Positions 23,545-36,618 of a DNA stretch of 64,000 nucleotides are shown one piece after another (position 1 is the stretch's first letter; the number at the start of each line of letters is the position of its first letter). Origin of the DNA: Persicaria tinctoria (taxonomy: Eukaryota; Streptophyta; Magnoliopsida; Caryophyllales; Polygonaceae); assembly GCA_037127255.1 (NCBI GenBank), contig JBANSL010000019.1, positions 16,577,001 to 16,641,000 of the forward strand. Direction: 5' to 3'. The translations under genes were made by a program, and so were the position numbers. The notes below the pieces were generated by a model. That model was not told the origin of the DNA. It did no database searches and saw only the letters and a list, made by a program, of their open reading frames with translations.

Positions 23545-24510
23545 TTTTTCTTTGGCGAAATTGCAGGAAACCACCCTTTAAATAGGATAGTTTGCAGGAA
23601 ACCACCCTTTAAATTTATTTTTGCAGAAAACCACCCTTTAAATATTGTAGTTTGCGGCAAACCACCCTTTAAAATACATTCATTTAAAAAACACCACCCA
23701 TCATCACTTTTCATTAAAAATTATCAAGTAAATCGAAATTACCTTTTTACCCCTTAATATATATATATTCTTTTAAGGATGTTAGAAAGAAAATTTTGTT
23801 ATATTTTTGCGTTATCAATATAGCGATTGTAACCTTATTTAAAATATTTATCTAAATATAATTTTATATCAATCAGAGGAGAGAATAAACATTAAAAAAT
23901 GTTTTCACTTAATATAATATATAAATATTTAGATATAGATATAAATTATATTTTAATTCAACGTATTGAATTAAACTCATTGGTTTAAAAAAATTTAGAA
24001 TATCTTAAAGATTTAAAAAAAATATAATTGTAGTGGGTTATTTCAAATCATCATAAAGACTTATATATTAATAGTAGATATAGATGACACATCATCTTAA
24101 ATTCTTATAAATTAATATTATATATAGATTTAATATAATAAATAAAGATTTAAATATAGATTCCAATGATTTCAAACATAATGTTTGAAAAAAGAAAAGA
24201 AGAGATTTCAAATGTAATGTCATTCATTAAACTGCAATTAAAAGCATACAAATATAATTTATTTTCTTTCTAATCACCTTGAAATATAATATATATTTTG
24301 GAGGGTAAAAGAGTAATTTTGGTTTAATTAATAGATTTTTAATTAAAAGTGTTGATGGGTGGTTTTTTAAAATGAATGTATTTTAAAGGGTGGTTTGTCG
24401 CAAACTACTATATTTAGAGGGTGGTTTGCCGCAAAAATAAATTTAAAGGGTGGTTTTCTGCAAACAACCCTATTTAAAGGGTGGTTTCCTGCAATTTCGC
24501 CTTTTTCTTT
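23545..24510. mobile_element. MULE-type MITE with long terminal inverted repeats
   Basis: Element 23554-24501 starts GGCGAAATTGCAGGAAACC and ends with its inverted complement. Inverted similarity extends roughly 190 bp on each side and contains four CCACCCTTTAAA units per arm. TTTTTCTTT flanks both ends (23545-23553, 24502-24510), a 9-bp duplication as made by Mutator-like transposases. The interior is AT-rich and non-coding. Confidence 0.9.
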
Positions 24511-24634
24511 TGTACGAAGGTTGAAACGTTTTAGCTGTTCTTTGATTGTTCAGTACGTTTCTGGCTGCTGAGTCTGTAAAGATATTTGAAAAAAAATTAA
24601 TGGAGATAATTAAATCTATCTTTAGTTACTATTC

Positions 24635-25469
24635 ACTTTGTATGACACGAGAAAACTATTAGATTCTGGAAGGACAAATGGCTAAACAATGAAGTCAGTC
24701 TTCAAGCTTTTCGACTACAAGATCAAATCGAAGAGAATGAAACAATTGACTAGTATATAAAACCAAATAAAACCTGGAATGTAGAAAGATTGAAACAAAA
24801 CCTCCCGACAAATATTGTGGACGAGATCCTTACAACCCACATCCCTACAACAGAGATTGAAGATAGATTATATTGGAAAACTAGTAGAAATGGGTGGTTT
24901 TCTACGACAAGTGCTTTGGACCACATCACACGAGCAACCACAACTAACTGTGACCCATTGGAGTGGATTTGGAAGAGGTGGCTTCTGGGCAAGCTGGCGT
25001 TGGGTTTGTCATCCGCGATTGCCACGGTAGTGTGGTTTCCTGCGGTGCGCATGTCGTTGGGAATGTCTCTCCTCTCCAAGCTGAGTGTCACGATCTTCAT
25101 TTTGGTCTTCTAGAAGCAGTGAAGAAAGGTTTTTCTCACCTCGTGGTGGAAGGAGATTGCCTGACCGTCGTTAATGCCCTCCTTAGGATTGGTACGTGCC
25201 CGTGGACTATCGAAATGATGATCACCGATGCTCTCGGCCTCTTCAAAGCGTTCGAGGTTGTCTCTTTCTCCCACACCTTCCGGAAAGGCAACCAGGTTGC
25301 AGATAGGTTAGCGCACATCGGCTTGTCCTCGTCCTTCTCTTCTGCTCGTTGCCCTGCCGAGCTCGAGGATACCGTCCGCAAGGACGCTATTGGGCAGTGG
25401 TTCAACCGAGGTTGACCACCCCCAAATTCTCGCCTTTTATCAAAAAAAAAAAAACTTTGTATGACACGA
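24635..25469 (+). mobile_element. L1-type LINE fragment with A-tail and 16-bp TSD
   Basis: ACTTTGTATGACACGA occurs at 24635-24650 and 25454-25469 and brackets an 803-bp insert ending in 12 A residues (25442-25453). The insert is the 3' end of a plant L1 element, 5'-truncated. Confidence 0.9.
24655..25415 (+). pseudogene. LINE ORF2 tail with internal deletion; RNase H domain
   Basis: The first part reads RFWKDKWLNNEVSLQAF and WKTSRNGWFSTTSALDHI, the region after the reverse transcriptase, with a TAG near 24752. Near 24980 it jumps straight into RNase H (GVGFVIRDCHGSVVSCG, HLVVEGDCLTVV, FSHTFRKGNQVADRLAHIG), skipping the zinc-binding region. RNase H is intact in frame to the stop at 25413-25415. 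The jump suggests an internal deletion of several hundred bases. Confidence 0.8.
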
Positions 25470-25478
25470 TTCATATAT

Positions 25479-27336
25479 CAAGGATCATACACAATTAACA
25501 AAAGGAGTTGAGGAAGGTGTGGGAGGATGGCATAAGGCCGGGGAGGCCAGGAGTCAGCTGCGAATCAATTAGCCCTATTTGTAAAGCACCCTTCTTCGTA
25601 TTTAGAGTTGAGGGTGGTCTCGGGTTTTAGCAAAAGCAGCTCTCCGGGGCCGTATCGGTTGGTTGAAAGGCCTAAAAGAAAATGTAGTTTTGGGGGAATG
25701 CGGAAAATAGAAACAAAAATCATTATGATTTGTTTGTTCCTGAAAATCATTTATCGGTGATTGGTTTTTGGATGAAGAGAGAGTTTATAATCGTTTTATT
25801 TCTCCACCTTAAGGCCAGGAAAAGAGATTGAACAAATTCTATGGAGTCTGAATCCCACACTAAAGTTTCGATCAATATATTCCTGCCAATACCCATGCCA
25901 TGAAATTAAGAACATAAATCCAGTTGCCAAACAAAAGAGTGGTATACGATTCACTTTGGCCAAGTTGAGAGAGACAGAGTTGAGGAAGGTGAGGGAGGAG
26001 CTTCGATAGATTCATAAGGGGAGGACGGAGGAAGGAGCTAGAAGTGAGAGAGCGGGAGCTCGAGATGAGGGAGGAGATCATGTGGTATTAACGGGCTCGA
26101 GCTAATGAGGTTTAAATGGGTCGGGGGATAGAAACACCACATATTTTCATTCGAAGGCCTCATGTCGGAGGAGAAGAAATGTGATACAGAGACATGTTGA
26201 TGAAAGAGGCCTAGAGTGGAATTGGGAAGGAAAGATGAGGGTGGCGGGGGAGTACTTTTATAATCTGTTTAGCACTGAGGGAACGACCTTGTTGGAAGCG
26301 GCTACTCAAGGAATCGAGCATTGGGTATCGGATGACGAAAACCTCCAGCTTCTTCAACCCTTCGTTGAGGATGAGGTACATAGAGCCCTTTTCCATGCAT
26401 CCAACAAAATCTCCATGGCCGACTATATGTCGGCACTTTTGATAGAAAAGTACTGACATATCGTCTGCCCTGAACTGAGCAGATTTGTCATTGATATTTG
26501 GGAGGGAGGTCGGTTTCCAAAGGAGCTCAACTACACCTTCATAACGCTCATCCCAAAGGTTAAGGATCATATTCGAATGAAGGATCTGAGAGTCTGAGAC
26601 CCATTGTTCATGCAATGTGCTTTACAAGATTGTATCCAAGGTGATTACTAATAGGTTAAAGGGCGTCCTGGAGAAGGTGGTGTCCCCGAGCCAGAGCGCT
26701 TTTATACCAGGAAGACTAATTACAGATAATGTGTTGGCAGCCTTTGAAGTCTTCCACTATATGAAGTCGAAACTGGCTGGTAAGGCAGGGTACATATGGC
26801 ACTGAAGCCGGATAATGGGAAGACATATGATCGTGTAGAGTGAAGGTTTCTGGAGCAGTGTATGCTAAAGATGGGGTTTGAGCATAAATGTGTGGATTTG
26901 GTTATGAGATGTGTGAAGTCGGTATCATTTTCTGTGCTTTTTTAGGACGACCCGACCCAGAGATTTGTCCCGACTCGCAGGGATGATTTTGTTCAGTCAT
27001 TGTTGAATTATGGCTCTCCGGAATGGACATCTTGCTCTTCTATGAGGCTACGAGGAAGGTGTAACACATGCGATTTTTGAAGGGGATTGCCAACTGCTGA
27101 AGGCGAAGATAATGCAGAACAAAGAAATCATGGGTGATTGCTAGGATGCCTTCTACAAAGGATTCAGAAGGAAGCGGGAGCTATTATAGAGTGGTGATGT
27201 CATGGGCGCGGAGGGAGGCTAACTAACAGGTGTTAGGGTGGCTCACGCCATGGCTCGGCAAATGCCGGAGGTGGGATTTGTTACAGAGTTTAACGTCGGA
27301 TGTTCATTGACCAAGGATCCTACACAATTAACAAAA
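25479..27336 (+). mobile_element. Second degraded LINE with 25-bp TSD
   Basis: A 25-base sequence (containing TACACAATTAACAAAA) at 25479-25503 recurs at 27312-27336 with one mismatch. The enclosed 1.8 kb carries LINE ORF2 remnants in plus orientation. There is no A-tail at the 3' end. Confidence 0.75.
26040..27300 (+). pseudogene. LINE ORF2 remnant: linker, reverse transcriptase, RNase H
   Basis: In broken frames: GDRNTTYFHSKAS (26120-26165), the pre-RT linker (26181-26456), [20 protein letters not shown] and [19 protein letters not shown] (26617-26805), [14 protein letters not shown] (degraded catalytic KLDMSKAYDRVEW block), then a deletion to RNase H (HAIFEGDCQLL near 27075, VAHAMARQMPEVGF near 27250). 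Several stops and shifts make it non-functional. Confidence 0.75.
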
Positions 27337-27819
27337 ATAAATTGATAAATGATTTCGTAATAGACAAAAAGAACAAGAGAGAATGGGGTATATAGACCAT
27401 ATTCATTAATTGTTTGGGTAAATAGACCCTTTTACTATTTTTATTGTAATTTAGATCTTTTATATTTTGTGATGTCAAAAAAACCCTTATGGTTACTTTC
27501 CAACCCACTGCCGTATAAACTCATGCAACCGTAAATTCAAATCCCTCAGTTAATTAAGGGGAAAAAAAAATCTTAACAACCCCCTTTAATTTCTACTCCG
27601 TAATCAGTACAAAATCAAAACCCTTTTTCTTTCATTTGTAATCCGTACAAAATCAAAAGCAAATCCCTCTTCTAATTATGTATTACGGTGCTAATCAGAG
27701 CCATCACGATTCGCAAAGCGAAACCGCCTTTGAAGATTGCAAAGTGTACGTGTTCGGAAGATCCAAGAGTCCATGGTTTTGCCATTGAAGGGTAAGTATT
27801 GACTTAATGTAATTTACGG
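27337..27819. other. AT-rich interval before the CACTA element
   Basis: No firm gene. A short open stretch from 27677 (MYYGANQSHHDSQSETAFED) ends at a GGTAAG donor-like site near 27791 and could be a first exon cut off by the CACTA insertion, but I found no partner exon on the other side. Confidence 0.35.
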
Positions 27820-27844
27820 AATCACTAGTACAAATTAGCTCTAT

Positions 27845-28160
27845 TATCACGGATATTTCAGGCCAAATATCACGGATATATTCCAAGACACGCCCGGGCT
27901 TTCCCTCGGTGGGCTATTAGGGAAGGCAATCAAATATCACGGATATTCAAATAGGCATGCCCGTGATATTAGCCTAGGGGATTTTTCATATTACATTATA
28001 TTATCACGATTCTTCTATTTGACACGTCCGGGATATTAGGGTGTTTTATATTTTTATTACGAGTCTAATATCACGGATTCCGTGTGTGGACGTCCGTGAT
28101 ATTAGGTCTGATCCCTTCTAATGAATTTGGACATATATCACGGATCCTCACCCGTGATAG
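27845..28160. repeat. CACTA subterminal repeats
   Basis: The word TATCACGGAT, or its complement with flanking variants such as CCGTGATATTAG, occurs about ten times in direct and inverted orientation within 320 bp of the left end. The right end has fewer copies. Confidence 0.8.
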
Positions 28161-28569
28161 TAGCTTAGTCCATGAAATTGTTTTATATATAATTCGATTA
28201 TGTAGGCCCGGGCTATATATTTCTATCCGGTTTTTAAAATACTTTTTTAATATTGTTAATACTTAATACTACCTGTGCATAAGGTTTGGCCAAACTTCCA
28301 ACACACAAGGTTAAGTACAAAGTATGTCCAAAAAACTAACCATAACTTCCAGATTACATCGAAAAATAGTTCATTACAATCTAAATTGAGTCCTTCGGTC
28401 AACCAAAGTTTAATCTACTACTATAGATTTGGAATGCTCCCATCTACTAACAGAAAGAAAGGAAAAGAATGTGACAGGGATCGACCAACAACAAATGGCC
28501 TTATGTTGTATATATCCACATACCTCCAAAGAAAGTTGGCCTTTTTTTTATATAGCGGTTTTGCTTGAC

Positions 28570-30520
28570 AGTTATTAGTAGTTGGGCAGTGCATCTTTTG
28601 GATCCCACCGGCCTAGGAGCTTTCCATCGTCTCCTCGAGCAAAATCCTTCATTTGCGGTCAGAAGTTATTCCGAGATCCAAATGTGGAGATTTTAGCTAC
28701 AATGAAAGGATAACGGTTGTAGGGAACGTAGTACGTAGGCAGGTCATTGAGTCGATTTGGTGGATCAGCAAGTCAGAACATTGTTGTGGCTTTTCCCTAT
28801 GGTTCTTGCAGCATGCGTCACCATCTTAGCACTGATATCATAGGACGATAGAATTTTTTCCGGTGTCAATATAGTTAGAAATGAAGTCAGTTGTTTTAAA
28901 TAAGACATTGCCTAGAAGCATATAGTGCACAACCAAATCCTTCTCAAGGAAACATAACTTGTTTGTTGTCAGATCAAAATATCATCATGGAAATACAGTA
29001 TGCCGTCAGCTTTTAGGTTAAAAAACAAACAGAAAATGGAAGAATACAATTGCAAATACTACACACAAGATATGCCGGAACACCTTGTGAACTCTTTGGT
29101 GATTATTATAGTAGTTCTAAGACGCACTCTCAACTTCAATTGAAGAAGATGGTTCATTAATTAGTAGATTCATTCATCACAAGAGCACTGCATAAATAAG
29201 TACTAGAGTAAACAGGTAACGATTACATGTTGTACCGTATCTTCTTAATCAGAGTAAAAAGAAAGAAAAATAACACTTACAATGGGATCAAAATCAGGGC
29301 TAGCCAAGTTCATAGTGAGATTTATCATCAATAACAAGACCTGCAAAAATCATCAAAATGTCATTCCCTTAACAAGAGTACAAATACACTGGTCTTGTTT
29401 AACTACAATGGTGATTAAGTTGTTTTCCGTCCATAAGGGCATTCCAACTCAATTATGGTCTATATTTTCCTCTCTGCATACTACAATATGATGTCCTTGG
29501 TTTTATACCAAGTTGCATCTATGGATTCATTTAGCAGAATGATGTTATGTCAACAGTAGATGTTCCAAGTCAAAGCTATTAAAGAGCAGGAAAGCAATTT
29601 ACAAGAAACCAATGACTCTTCTTATTTTAATTTACTTGCTAGGCAACACCAATGAAATAAGGGTGTGTTTGGCATGGTCCGGAATTTATCTTACCACATA
29701 AATAACTTAATCAAATACTATTTTATTGGGGCCAATCAACAAAAAGTCCAGTCTGTGTGGCATGGCAAACACATCCCAAATCAATCAATCAGCAAAGCAA
29801 GAAAGATTCGGTTATCAAGTGCAAGAACCGGAAAGATTCAGTTATCAAGTGCAATAAAAAGTCCAGTCTGTGTGGCATTCCAAGTCAAATAGTTATGTGA
29901 AAATGCTCGGGTGTTTGTAACATATTTCATGTTCATCATCTATATGACTGACATATTGATAGCCTAAATTACTAAACCACAAAAAGTATACTGAGATCAG
30001 TTGATAAATAAAGGATGAGCTTCATTATCAAGTGAAAGAACCGGAAAGATACAAGGGGGGTTTTATTTAGCGCAGTAGAAGGAAATGTGCAAAAACTGTG
30101 CATCCAATATACATAAGGTAAGGAGCTTTTGAGAAAATATACCATGATGCGCATAAACTTTCTCATGCTTTTGTAATTCGGTTGCTGGTAGCTTTGTACC
30201 GGAGCTACCCATGGTGCTTACAACACTGTTGGAGATCCTTGTATAGCCTTTGGAGCCAACATCTTCCATATCAAGAATATGAATTAGTGAGATCTGAAAG
30301 TTAATCTTTCCTAGGGTGTTAAAGAGTATGATTGAAAATTATGAATATATATCTCGATACAAACATACCTTCAGCTCAATTGAGGCATTGGTCATCTTGG
30401 GATGGCATACCACTTGAGGACGCGTTCATTTGCAAAGAAGCATCATGATTCCACAAAGGGTACCCAGGTGCAAAGGAATTTATAGAAGATGAGTATCCCA
30501 TTGATGCAGGCATAGGCACT
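28570..30520 (-). pseudogene. Captured exon-like fragments of an unrecognised gene
   Basis: On the minus strand three blocks have splice-like edges and an open frame. 30518-30369 encodes PMPASMGYSSSINSFAPGYP and ends in frame at a TGA 12 bases before its donor site. 30290-30152 encodes MEDVGSKGYTRISNSV and ends at GTATAT. A block near 28655-28577 encodes MKDFARGDDGKLLGRW and a stop. I do not recognise the source gene. The pattern fits host-gene capture by a CACTA element. 31900-32640 could be its upstream region but has only low-complexity frames. Confidence 0.35.
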
Positions 30521-33000
30521 AAAACTGTCCAAATATTAAAAATACTAAGCTGAGAAACAAGTTCCTCAGTTTGAAACCTTCAACTTATTTAAATATACAC
30601 TATTGCATCGGACAAACCATTTTTTGGTGCTTTATATGGGTAAGGATGTGTAGCTTTCAGCTTAGGGCTTGGAGGTGGCACATGTGTAGTTGTACCGCTC
30701 CTTTGAACTTTCAGAAAGTACTTTTCTGCAGTTATCATGAATTTTCGGGAGCTATAAACTTGATTAGAATTGACGCAACCACATACTACAAACGAGCAAA
30801 TGGATATTTGGAAACATGTTACATTCATTTTCTTATACTAGTACTTTGACAGGCCTTCTTGAAATAACTTTGGACCCCTACAGTAAAGGCCAACTGCTTT
30901 ATCCAAAAGCATTTGACTAGAAAAAACAAAGTGAACCTGCATTTCATATCCAAACCACATCTACATCTGCATAGCTAGCTGTGCATTTGACTACTGTTAT
31001 ATTAGTGTAGCCACTAGCAAGTAGTGAATATACTTATATACCATTTTTAACACAAATAGTTGCTTCTAAGAATCAAACAACTCCTATTGAAAGGCATCAA
31101 AGCACCTTCACCTAATGGCCATTTTTGTTAACAGTTTAAAGAAGAAAATATTAAACATTTCCATGAGAGGCAACACCTGTTGATCAAATGCATTATTTCA
31201 AAGTCAAAATAATAATTTCATTATTTTCTTATATGTATAATAAGATAATAAAGTGGGATAAATTTTAACATTGTTTCAACTCCTGTGTAGGCTTTGAAGT
31301 ACTACAGTAAGCATAATTGACTCTTCCTGTGGATTAGCTTATTCCATCATCGAGATAGAAAAAATCAGTAAAACAGAATGAACAAAGTAATGACAAAAAT
31401 AGGCAAAAGCCCCAACTTTACAAGAAATGGGCATCAGGGAACAACAAGGGCACAAGGCGAACAACATCAATAAAAAAACACGAACAACAGCAATCGAACA
31501 GGAACAAGAACAGCAGCAAGCAATCTAACGAACAGTAAGGAATTGAAATCAAAATCGAACATAAACACATACAACAGTGGCTCAAACAAACCCTACCAGA
31601 TCGCAAGTCGAACAGTAGAAGCAAGGAATTTCATTATTATTATTATTATTATTATTAACAGTATGATACTACATATAAAACAACAATAAACAAGCAAAAA
31701 CAAAGAAAATCACACAATACAATTCATCGGAACGCAATGAAACGAGATACAACTCAAACAGCTACTGCATTTGCCCCATTCATAAGGCTTATGACCTTTT
31801 CCCTCTCCATAACTCTAATCCTCTAAATTATATATATTATATATATAACTCTAAAGCTAAATCAAGCCATTTCTAATCTCTAAATCAATAGAGCTATGAA
31901 GTGAGGAGATGTGAACTTACCACGACTAAAATAGGGTTTATTGCGAACCGAGGTGAACCGAGATGGCTGCGGCAATCGAGGGAGACGAGAGGCGAACATA
32001 GAGCGGCGAACTGGGCAAAAAACTGGCCCAAAATGGTCTGGCAATCTCATGCAAATATAACAGCCGGTTTTTGGAACTGTTTGTAACCGGCTGTTGAGGG
32101 TAATACAGAGAGAGACGGAAAACCAGTGCGGAGAATCAGACAAAAGAGGAGCGACAGGAGGAAGAAGCGGGTGAAGAAGAAGGCCCAGAACGCTGCAAAA
32201 GAGGAAGCAAGAGGTTGAAGAAGAAGGGAAGCAATTGTGGAGTTTTTGTTTGAGTTGCGAAATTGGGGTAATGGGGGATGCGGTTACATGCGGTTTTGTG
32301 AAGAAATTGAGACATCGGGGTGCCATTGTAGTTGTCTAGCAGTAGAGGAATGAAGTAGGAGGGGTTAGGGGTGCCATTGTGAGTCGATTTTTGGGAGGTG
32401 GGTGCGATTAGGGTTTGTGGGTGTCGGAAAAAGGATGGGTAAGGGTTAGGTGATGTTGGGTAAGAAATTGGGGACAAAAGGGCAAGGAGGGGGTCGGATG
32501 GGTAGGGAATCCACAAGATTGGGGGTAATCGGTAGGGTATATGTGCACATGTGGTAGGACAGATTATCAAAGGTTGTATTTGAAATTGTGGTAGTAGATT
32601 TCGTAGGACGGGGTAAAGAAATTGGCAGGATAAATTTGAACATCTGGTATGCCGAGTGGGGTGAAGGAATTTTTTTTTGATTTATTTTTTAGTGTTGAAA
32701 CCGTAAGTGCCCACCAAGTGTTTGATGAAATGCCTAAAAATATGATGAATAAATGGTGATTTGGTTTTGGTTAATCTCCTTGCCTATATGATGTGTTGTG
32801 AAAGAGGTAAAATGAACCAAACATGTATGAAATGCGAAATTGGTAGAACAGAAGAGGATAGCAGCAATGGCAGGATAGGAAAATGAAGTTGTAGAATAAA
32901 TTGACACTGTTGGTATGTATGACAGATTAGGTTACCTGAATTTCTGAATTTATGTTTGGTGATTGTGTAGCAGGTATCCCCGCTTTAAACATCATATAAA
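30521..33000. other. Non-coding interval within the CACTA element
   Basis: No gene is supported. There is a short ATT run at 31632-31657. From about 32545 onward the word GGTAGGA or GGCAGGATA begins to recur, marking the left side of the Ulp1/MURA block. Confidence 0.5.
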
Positions 33001-36000
33001 ATGACGAAGTTAGGGAACAAGAAAGCCCGTGCAGGACCAAGTAGCCATGGGGTAAGGAAACTGAGATAGTTACATGGTTGTGGTTGTAAAGGTTGGGAAA
33101 AAATGTCAAAACCTAAGATTCTTACATGTTTTGCAGGCTGTCCTGGCTGTTCCAGAGAAACAACACTTCTCAGGGAGGGCACTGTCCCATGCAAGTTTCG
33201 AGTTATTGGAAGGCATCGACCTCACCATTGACCGGGAGGTTTACAAAGCCCTGAGCAAGAGCCAGTTTGGGGGCGTTGTGAAGATGGGGTCGAGAAACAA
33301 ATTCTCTGCACAGTTGGTGCACTATTGTCTTCTCTACCAACTGAAGACTCGGAAGACACATGAGACGTGGTACTCCCTCCAGGGGCATCACGTTCGATTC
33401 TCTCTTCATGAGTTTGCGCTCATGACGAGCCTCAACTGCTCACAACCCCCAGTGATGTCATGGAGGGGGACCACAAGGAGTGCATTTACCAGCTTTTCAA
33501 GAAGAAAAGGGTGACGTTGAAGGATGTGGAAAGAGCTTGGGCCCACGAAAAAAGGGTCAGACTCGGGGTCCCTGATGAAAAAGTACAAGCTTGCCCTCCT
33601 AGTCATAGTGGAGGGCATTATGTTTGTGTTGGAGAAGAAGACACAAATAAGGGGGTGGGTTGTGAAGCTGCTGCTTGAGAATACAAACCGTTTTCTGGAG
33701 TTCCCTTGGGGAAGGCTGGTGTACGAGAGGCTACACGAAAGCCTCAATGGGACGTTGAAGGACATGGTGGCTGCAAAGAGTCACTTGAAAGACAGGCCCA
33801 CCTATGTGTTGTATGGGTTCCCCATGGCCTTCTAGGTTAGTGAAGTTTTAAAAAATGTTATATTCCTTTGCCAATTGTGAAAATGTGTTGGTGTGGCATG
33901 CCAATTGGATATTTGTATCCTCCTAATGGGGTATCAATATCCTACCAAATGGATATTTATATCTTACCAATGGGGAGTGAATATCCTACCAAATGGAAAA
34001 ATCGATCTTACTAAATATCTTAATTTGTCATGCAAACTGTGTTATAATATCTTACCATATTGTATTTGTAGTTGTGGGTGTACGAGACCTTCCCTAATAT
34101 TGGGAATAAGTTCGGGCGCAACTTTGACGACACCATCATCCTAAGGTGTCTGAGATGGGAAACCCCAAATAGCCACATCCGATACGAGAACGTGAAGTCG
34201 TTCTTGAACCTGGACGCCCCCGCCGACGACTTCATAGATGAACACGTTCTGCTCGCGAAGCCAGAGCCGATCTTGCACCCTGCCTACAAGGAGAAAGATG
34301 CGTACCCGCACTCGTCATACAAGAAAGACTCTCTAGACGTCTTCTTCGATGAGATTGTGGGCGAACACATGAGGGTGCACATAGAGAAGCGACGACAGGA
34401 GGATGCCACTGCTGGGCCCAGTAAGGGAACCAGCCAGTCCGGGTCAGACGCGTCGAGCGTCGGTTTGGAGGCCCGGATTGTGGCAAAGGTTGAGGCTCTC
34501 TGCAACGGCATGATGGTTGACATAAGGACCAGGTTCAGGGTGCTCGAGGAGAAGATCACCGAAGTTTCTAGAGAATACAAGAAGGCGTTATCAGAGAGGG
34601 CCGGCAAGGGAAAGGTATGTGCTTCTTTGTCCATCATATGTGCGATTGGTAGGATAGTTTTTCTGTGTTGGTATACCGTAATAAGCGAAATAGTATGACA
34701 TATATGTGCAAATGGTAGGATAGTGTTGATGTGTTGGATTACCCATTATTTGCGACTGAATGACTGCATCTCCTTGCAGGAGTATGTGTCTTTGGATGAC
34801 GATGTTGTTGAGAAGGTTGTTGAGAAAGAGTTTGACAAGGTTGATGATGATCTAGTTGACAAGGACGGTGACAATGTTGAGGAAAAGGCAGAAGAGAAGG
34901 AAGAGGTGAATGCTGATGACAAGGGGCCGGGCAAGCAAGGAGAGAACATTGAGGAGATCACGGTGGAGAACTAAGAGCTGAACTCTGATCTTCAAGGGCA
35001 GGGCATGGGCACTGTTGACGAGGTTAAGGACAAGGTTGAGGAGAAGGCAAAGAAGGGTGACCAGGACAAGGCTTCCACCGAGGATGATCACGACAAGGAC
35101 GAGGGAGAGAAGGTGGTGAAGGCTGAGGATCAGATTAAGAAGGGAGACATGGGCGGGGACGTGAAGGGCAATGAGGTTGTAAAACAAGCTCCAGGGGAGG
35201 GTTCCAAGGGTGAGTCTGATGCAGAGGATGCGGAGGAAAAGGTAAACCTTACTTGTTGGTAGGATAGGCTGACCCTTTTTGTAAGATAGATGTAGCCTTT
35301 TGGTATGATGTCAAATTAAGATTTTTTTGTCCGATAGAATAACGTAGTTGGTAGGATATATTTGCCCTTTTGGTAGTCTTTTGAATCTGTTTTGGTAGGA
35401 TAATGACAGCTGTTTGAAAATAACTCGGGTGTGTTTGATTGTTAGGAGACGAAGCTGGAGTCGAGGAGAGGCAAGCGTGATAGGAAGGTCACAGCGAAAT
35501 TAGGGGACTGCGTGGTGACTCAACCCGCTAAGCGGGCCAAGAAGGGTGCAAAGGCAACGTGTCCAGCCACCGACGCGGCTGTGGAGGGGATGGTAACGGA
35601 TGCACAGAGAGACGACTTCTTGGCGTGGTTCGAGAAGTTCCCGGCGCAGGTGAAGGGCCCAGATGGGACCCAATTGAACAAGGACTTCTTCAACAACCTC
35701 ATCTCACCCGACGTATGGATATCCACCGAGGTACGCAAACTTTTGTCCTCTACCACATGTTTCCTTATTCACTTACGTCATCGGATCAACGCTCATGGGA
35801 ATTTAGAACGTACCTCTTAATGCAGCACATCCAGCAGTCCCTGGTCCTGGTTCGGAAGGCATTGGACGCCCGGGAGGGTGACAAGAAGTCGGGTGTCGTC
35901 GTGCTCGACCCATACTGGCAGGATGCAGTGGTGAAGCAGTTGGACGCAGTGAGCGGCGATGTGAGCCGCATTACCCCTCGCAATGTGTCGAAGCCTCTGC

Positions 36001-36618
36001 TGAAGTACTTCGCGGGGACACTACCGGACAACCACGACAGGACATGGTCGGTGGCGAACGCAAAGATCTTAGCGCCTTGGAATTACAAGGCCAAGCACTG
36101 GATTGGCCTCGTCATTGACCTTGTGAAGTGGAACATCAAAGTCCTCGACAATGACTGGTACCAGATCAAGGACAAGGAGCTGGAAACCCACCTCGAGCCC
36201 GTTGCAAAGCTGATCCCGGTGGTCATGCAATTTTCTGTGGAGCTCCGTGCCAGGCACACCGTCGATGTCCCCAACCCCTTCACCATTTCCCGAATGGTCA
36301 AGATCCCTAGGAACGAAACCTCGTATGTTTCTCTTAACTCATGGGTTATGTACGTCTACTAATATTAGTAAGATATAAGCCGCGTATTGGTAGGATATAT
36401 TCCAACCATTGGTTTGATAAAATGATGGAAATGGTAAGATGTAAATAATTTATGTTGTTTGTTAATTCCTTCATGTGCAGCGGTGACTGTGGAGCATACG
36501 TGATCAGGACTTTGCAGCTGTTGGCAGAGGGCGTACAGACATTCGAGAGTGTCAACGACAGTTATATTGCCCCCTACCGCCAATACTTGGGCCTCTCCAT
36601 ACAGCGCCACGCTTTGTA
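33001..36618 (+). pseudogene. DUF1985 plus Ulp1 (peptidase C48) gene of transposon type
   Basis: Exon model: 33001-33051 (MTKLGNKKARAGPSSHG), 33137-about 33832, 34072-34614, 34780-35241, 35446-35730, 35826-36322, 36481-36618. Exon 2 is a DUF1985 domain (LVHYCLLYQLKTRKTHETWY, RFSLHEFALMTSLNC, EFPWGRLVYERL, YVLYGFPMAF). The middle is Lys/Asp/Glu-rich. The last two exons form a C48 SUMO-protease-like domain with all three catalytic residues: His in KHWIGLVIDL, Asp in IKVLDND, Cys in GDCGAYVI. Such DUF1985-Ulp1 genes are known from Kaonashi-type MULEs and some CACTA elements. Breaks: two frameshifts around 33450 and 33550, TAG at the exon 2 end where Gln is expected, and an in-frame TAA at 34972-34974. 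Confidence 0.75.
33885..34060. repeat. Intron 2 array of inverted TTGGTAGGATA words
   Basis: The intron consists largely of ATATCCTACCAAATGG and ATCTTACCAATGGG phrases about 25-40 bp apart, the reverse complement of the TTGGTAGGATA word seen elsewhere in this block. Confidence 0.75.

Noticed and set aside
31880..32640. Frames of 144-148 aa on the minus strand, Pro/Ser/Leu-rich.
   Set aside because: Low complexity, overlapping in different frames, no recognisable motif or splice structure.
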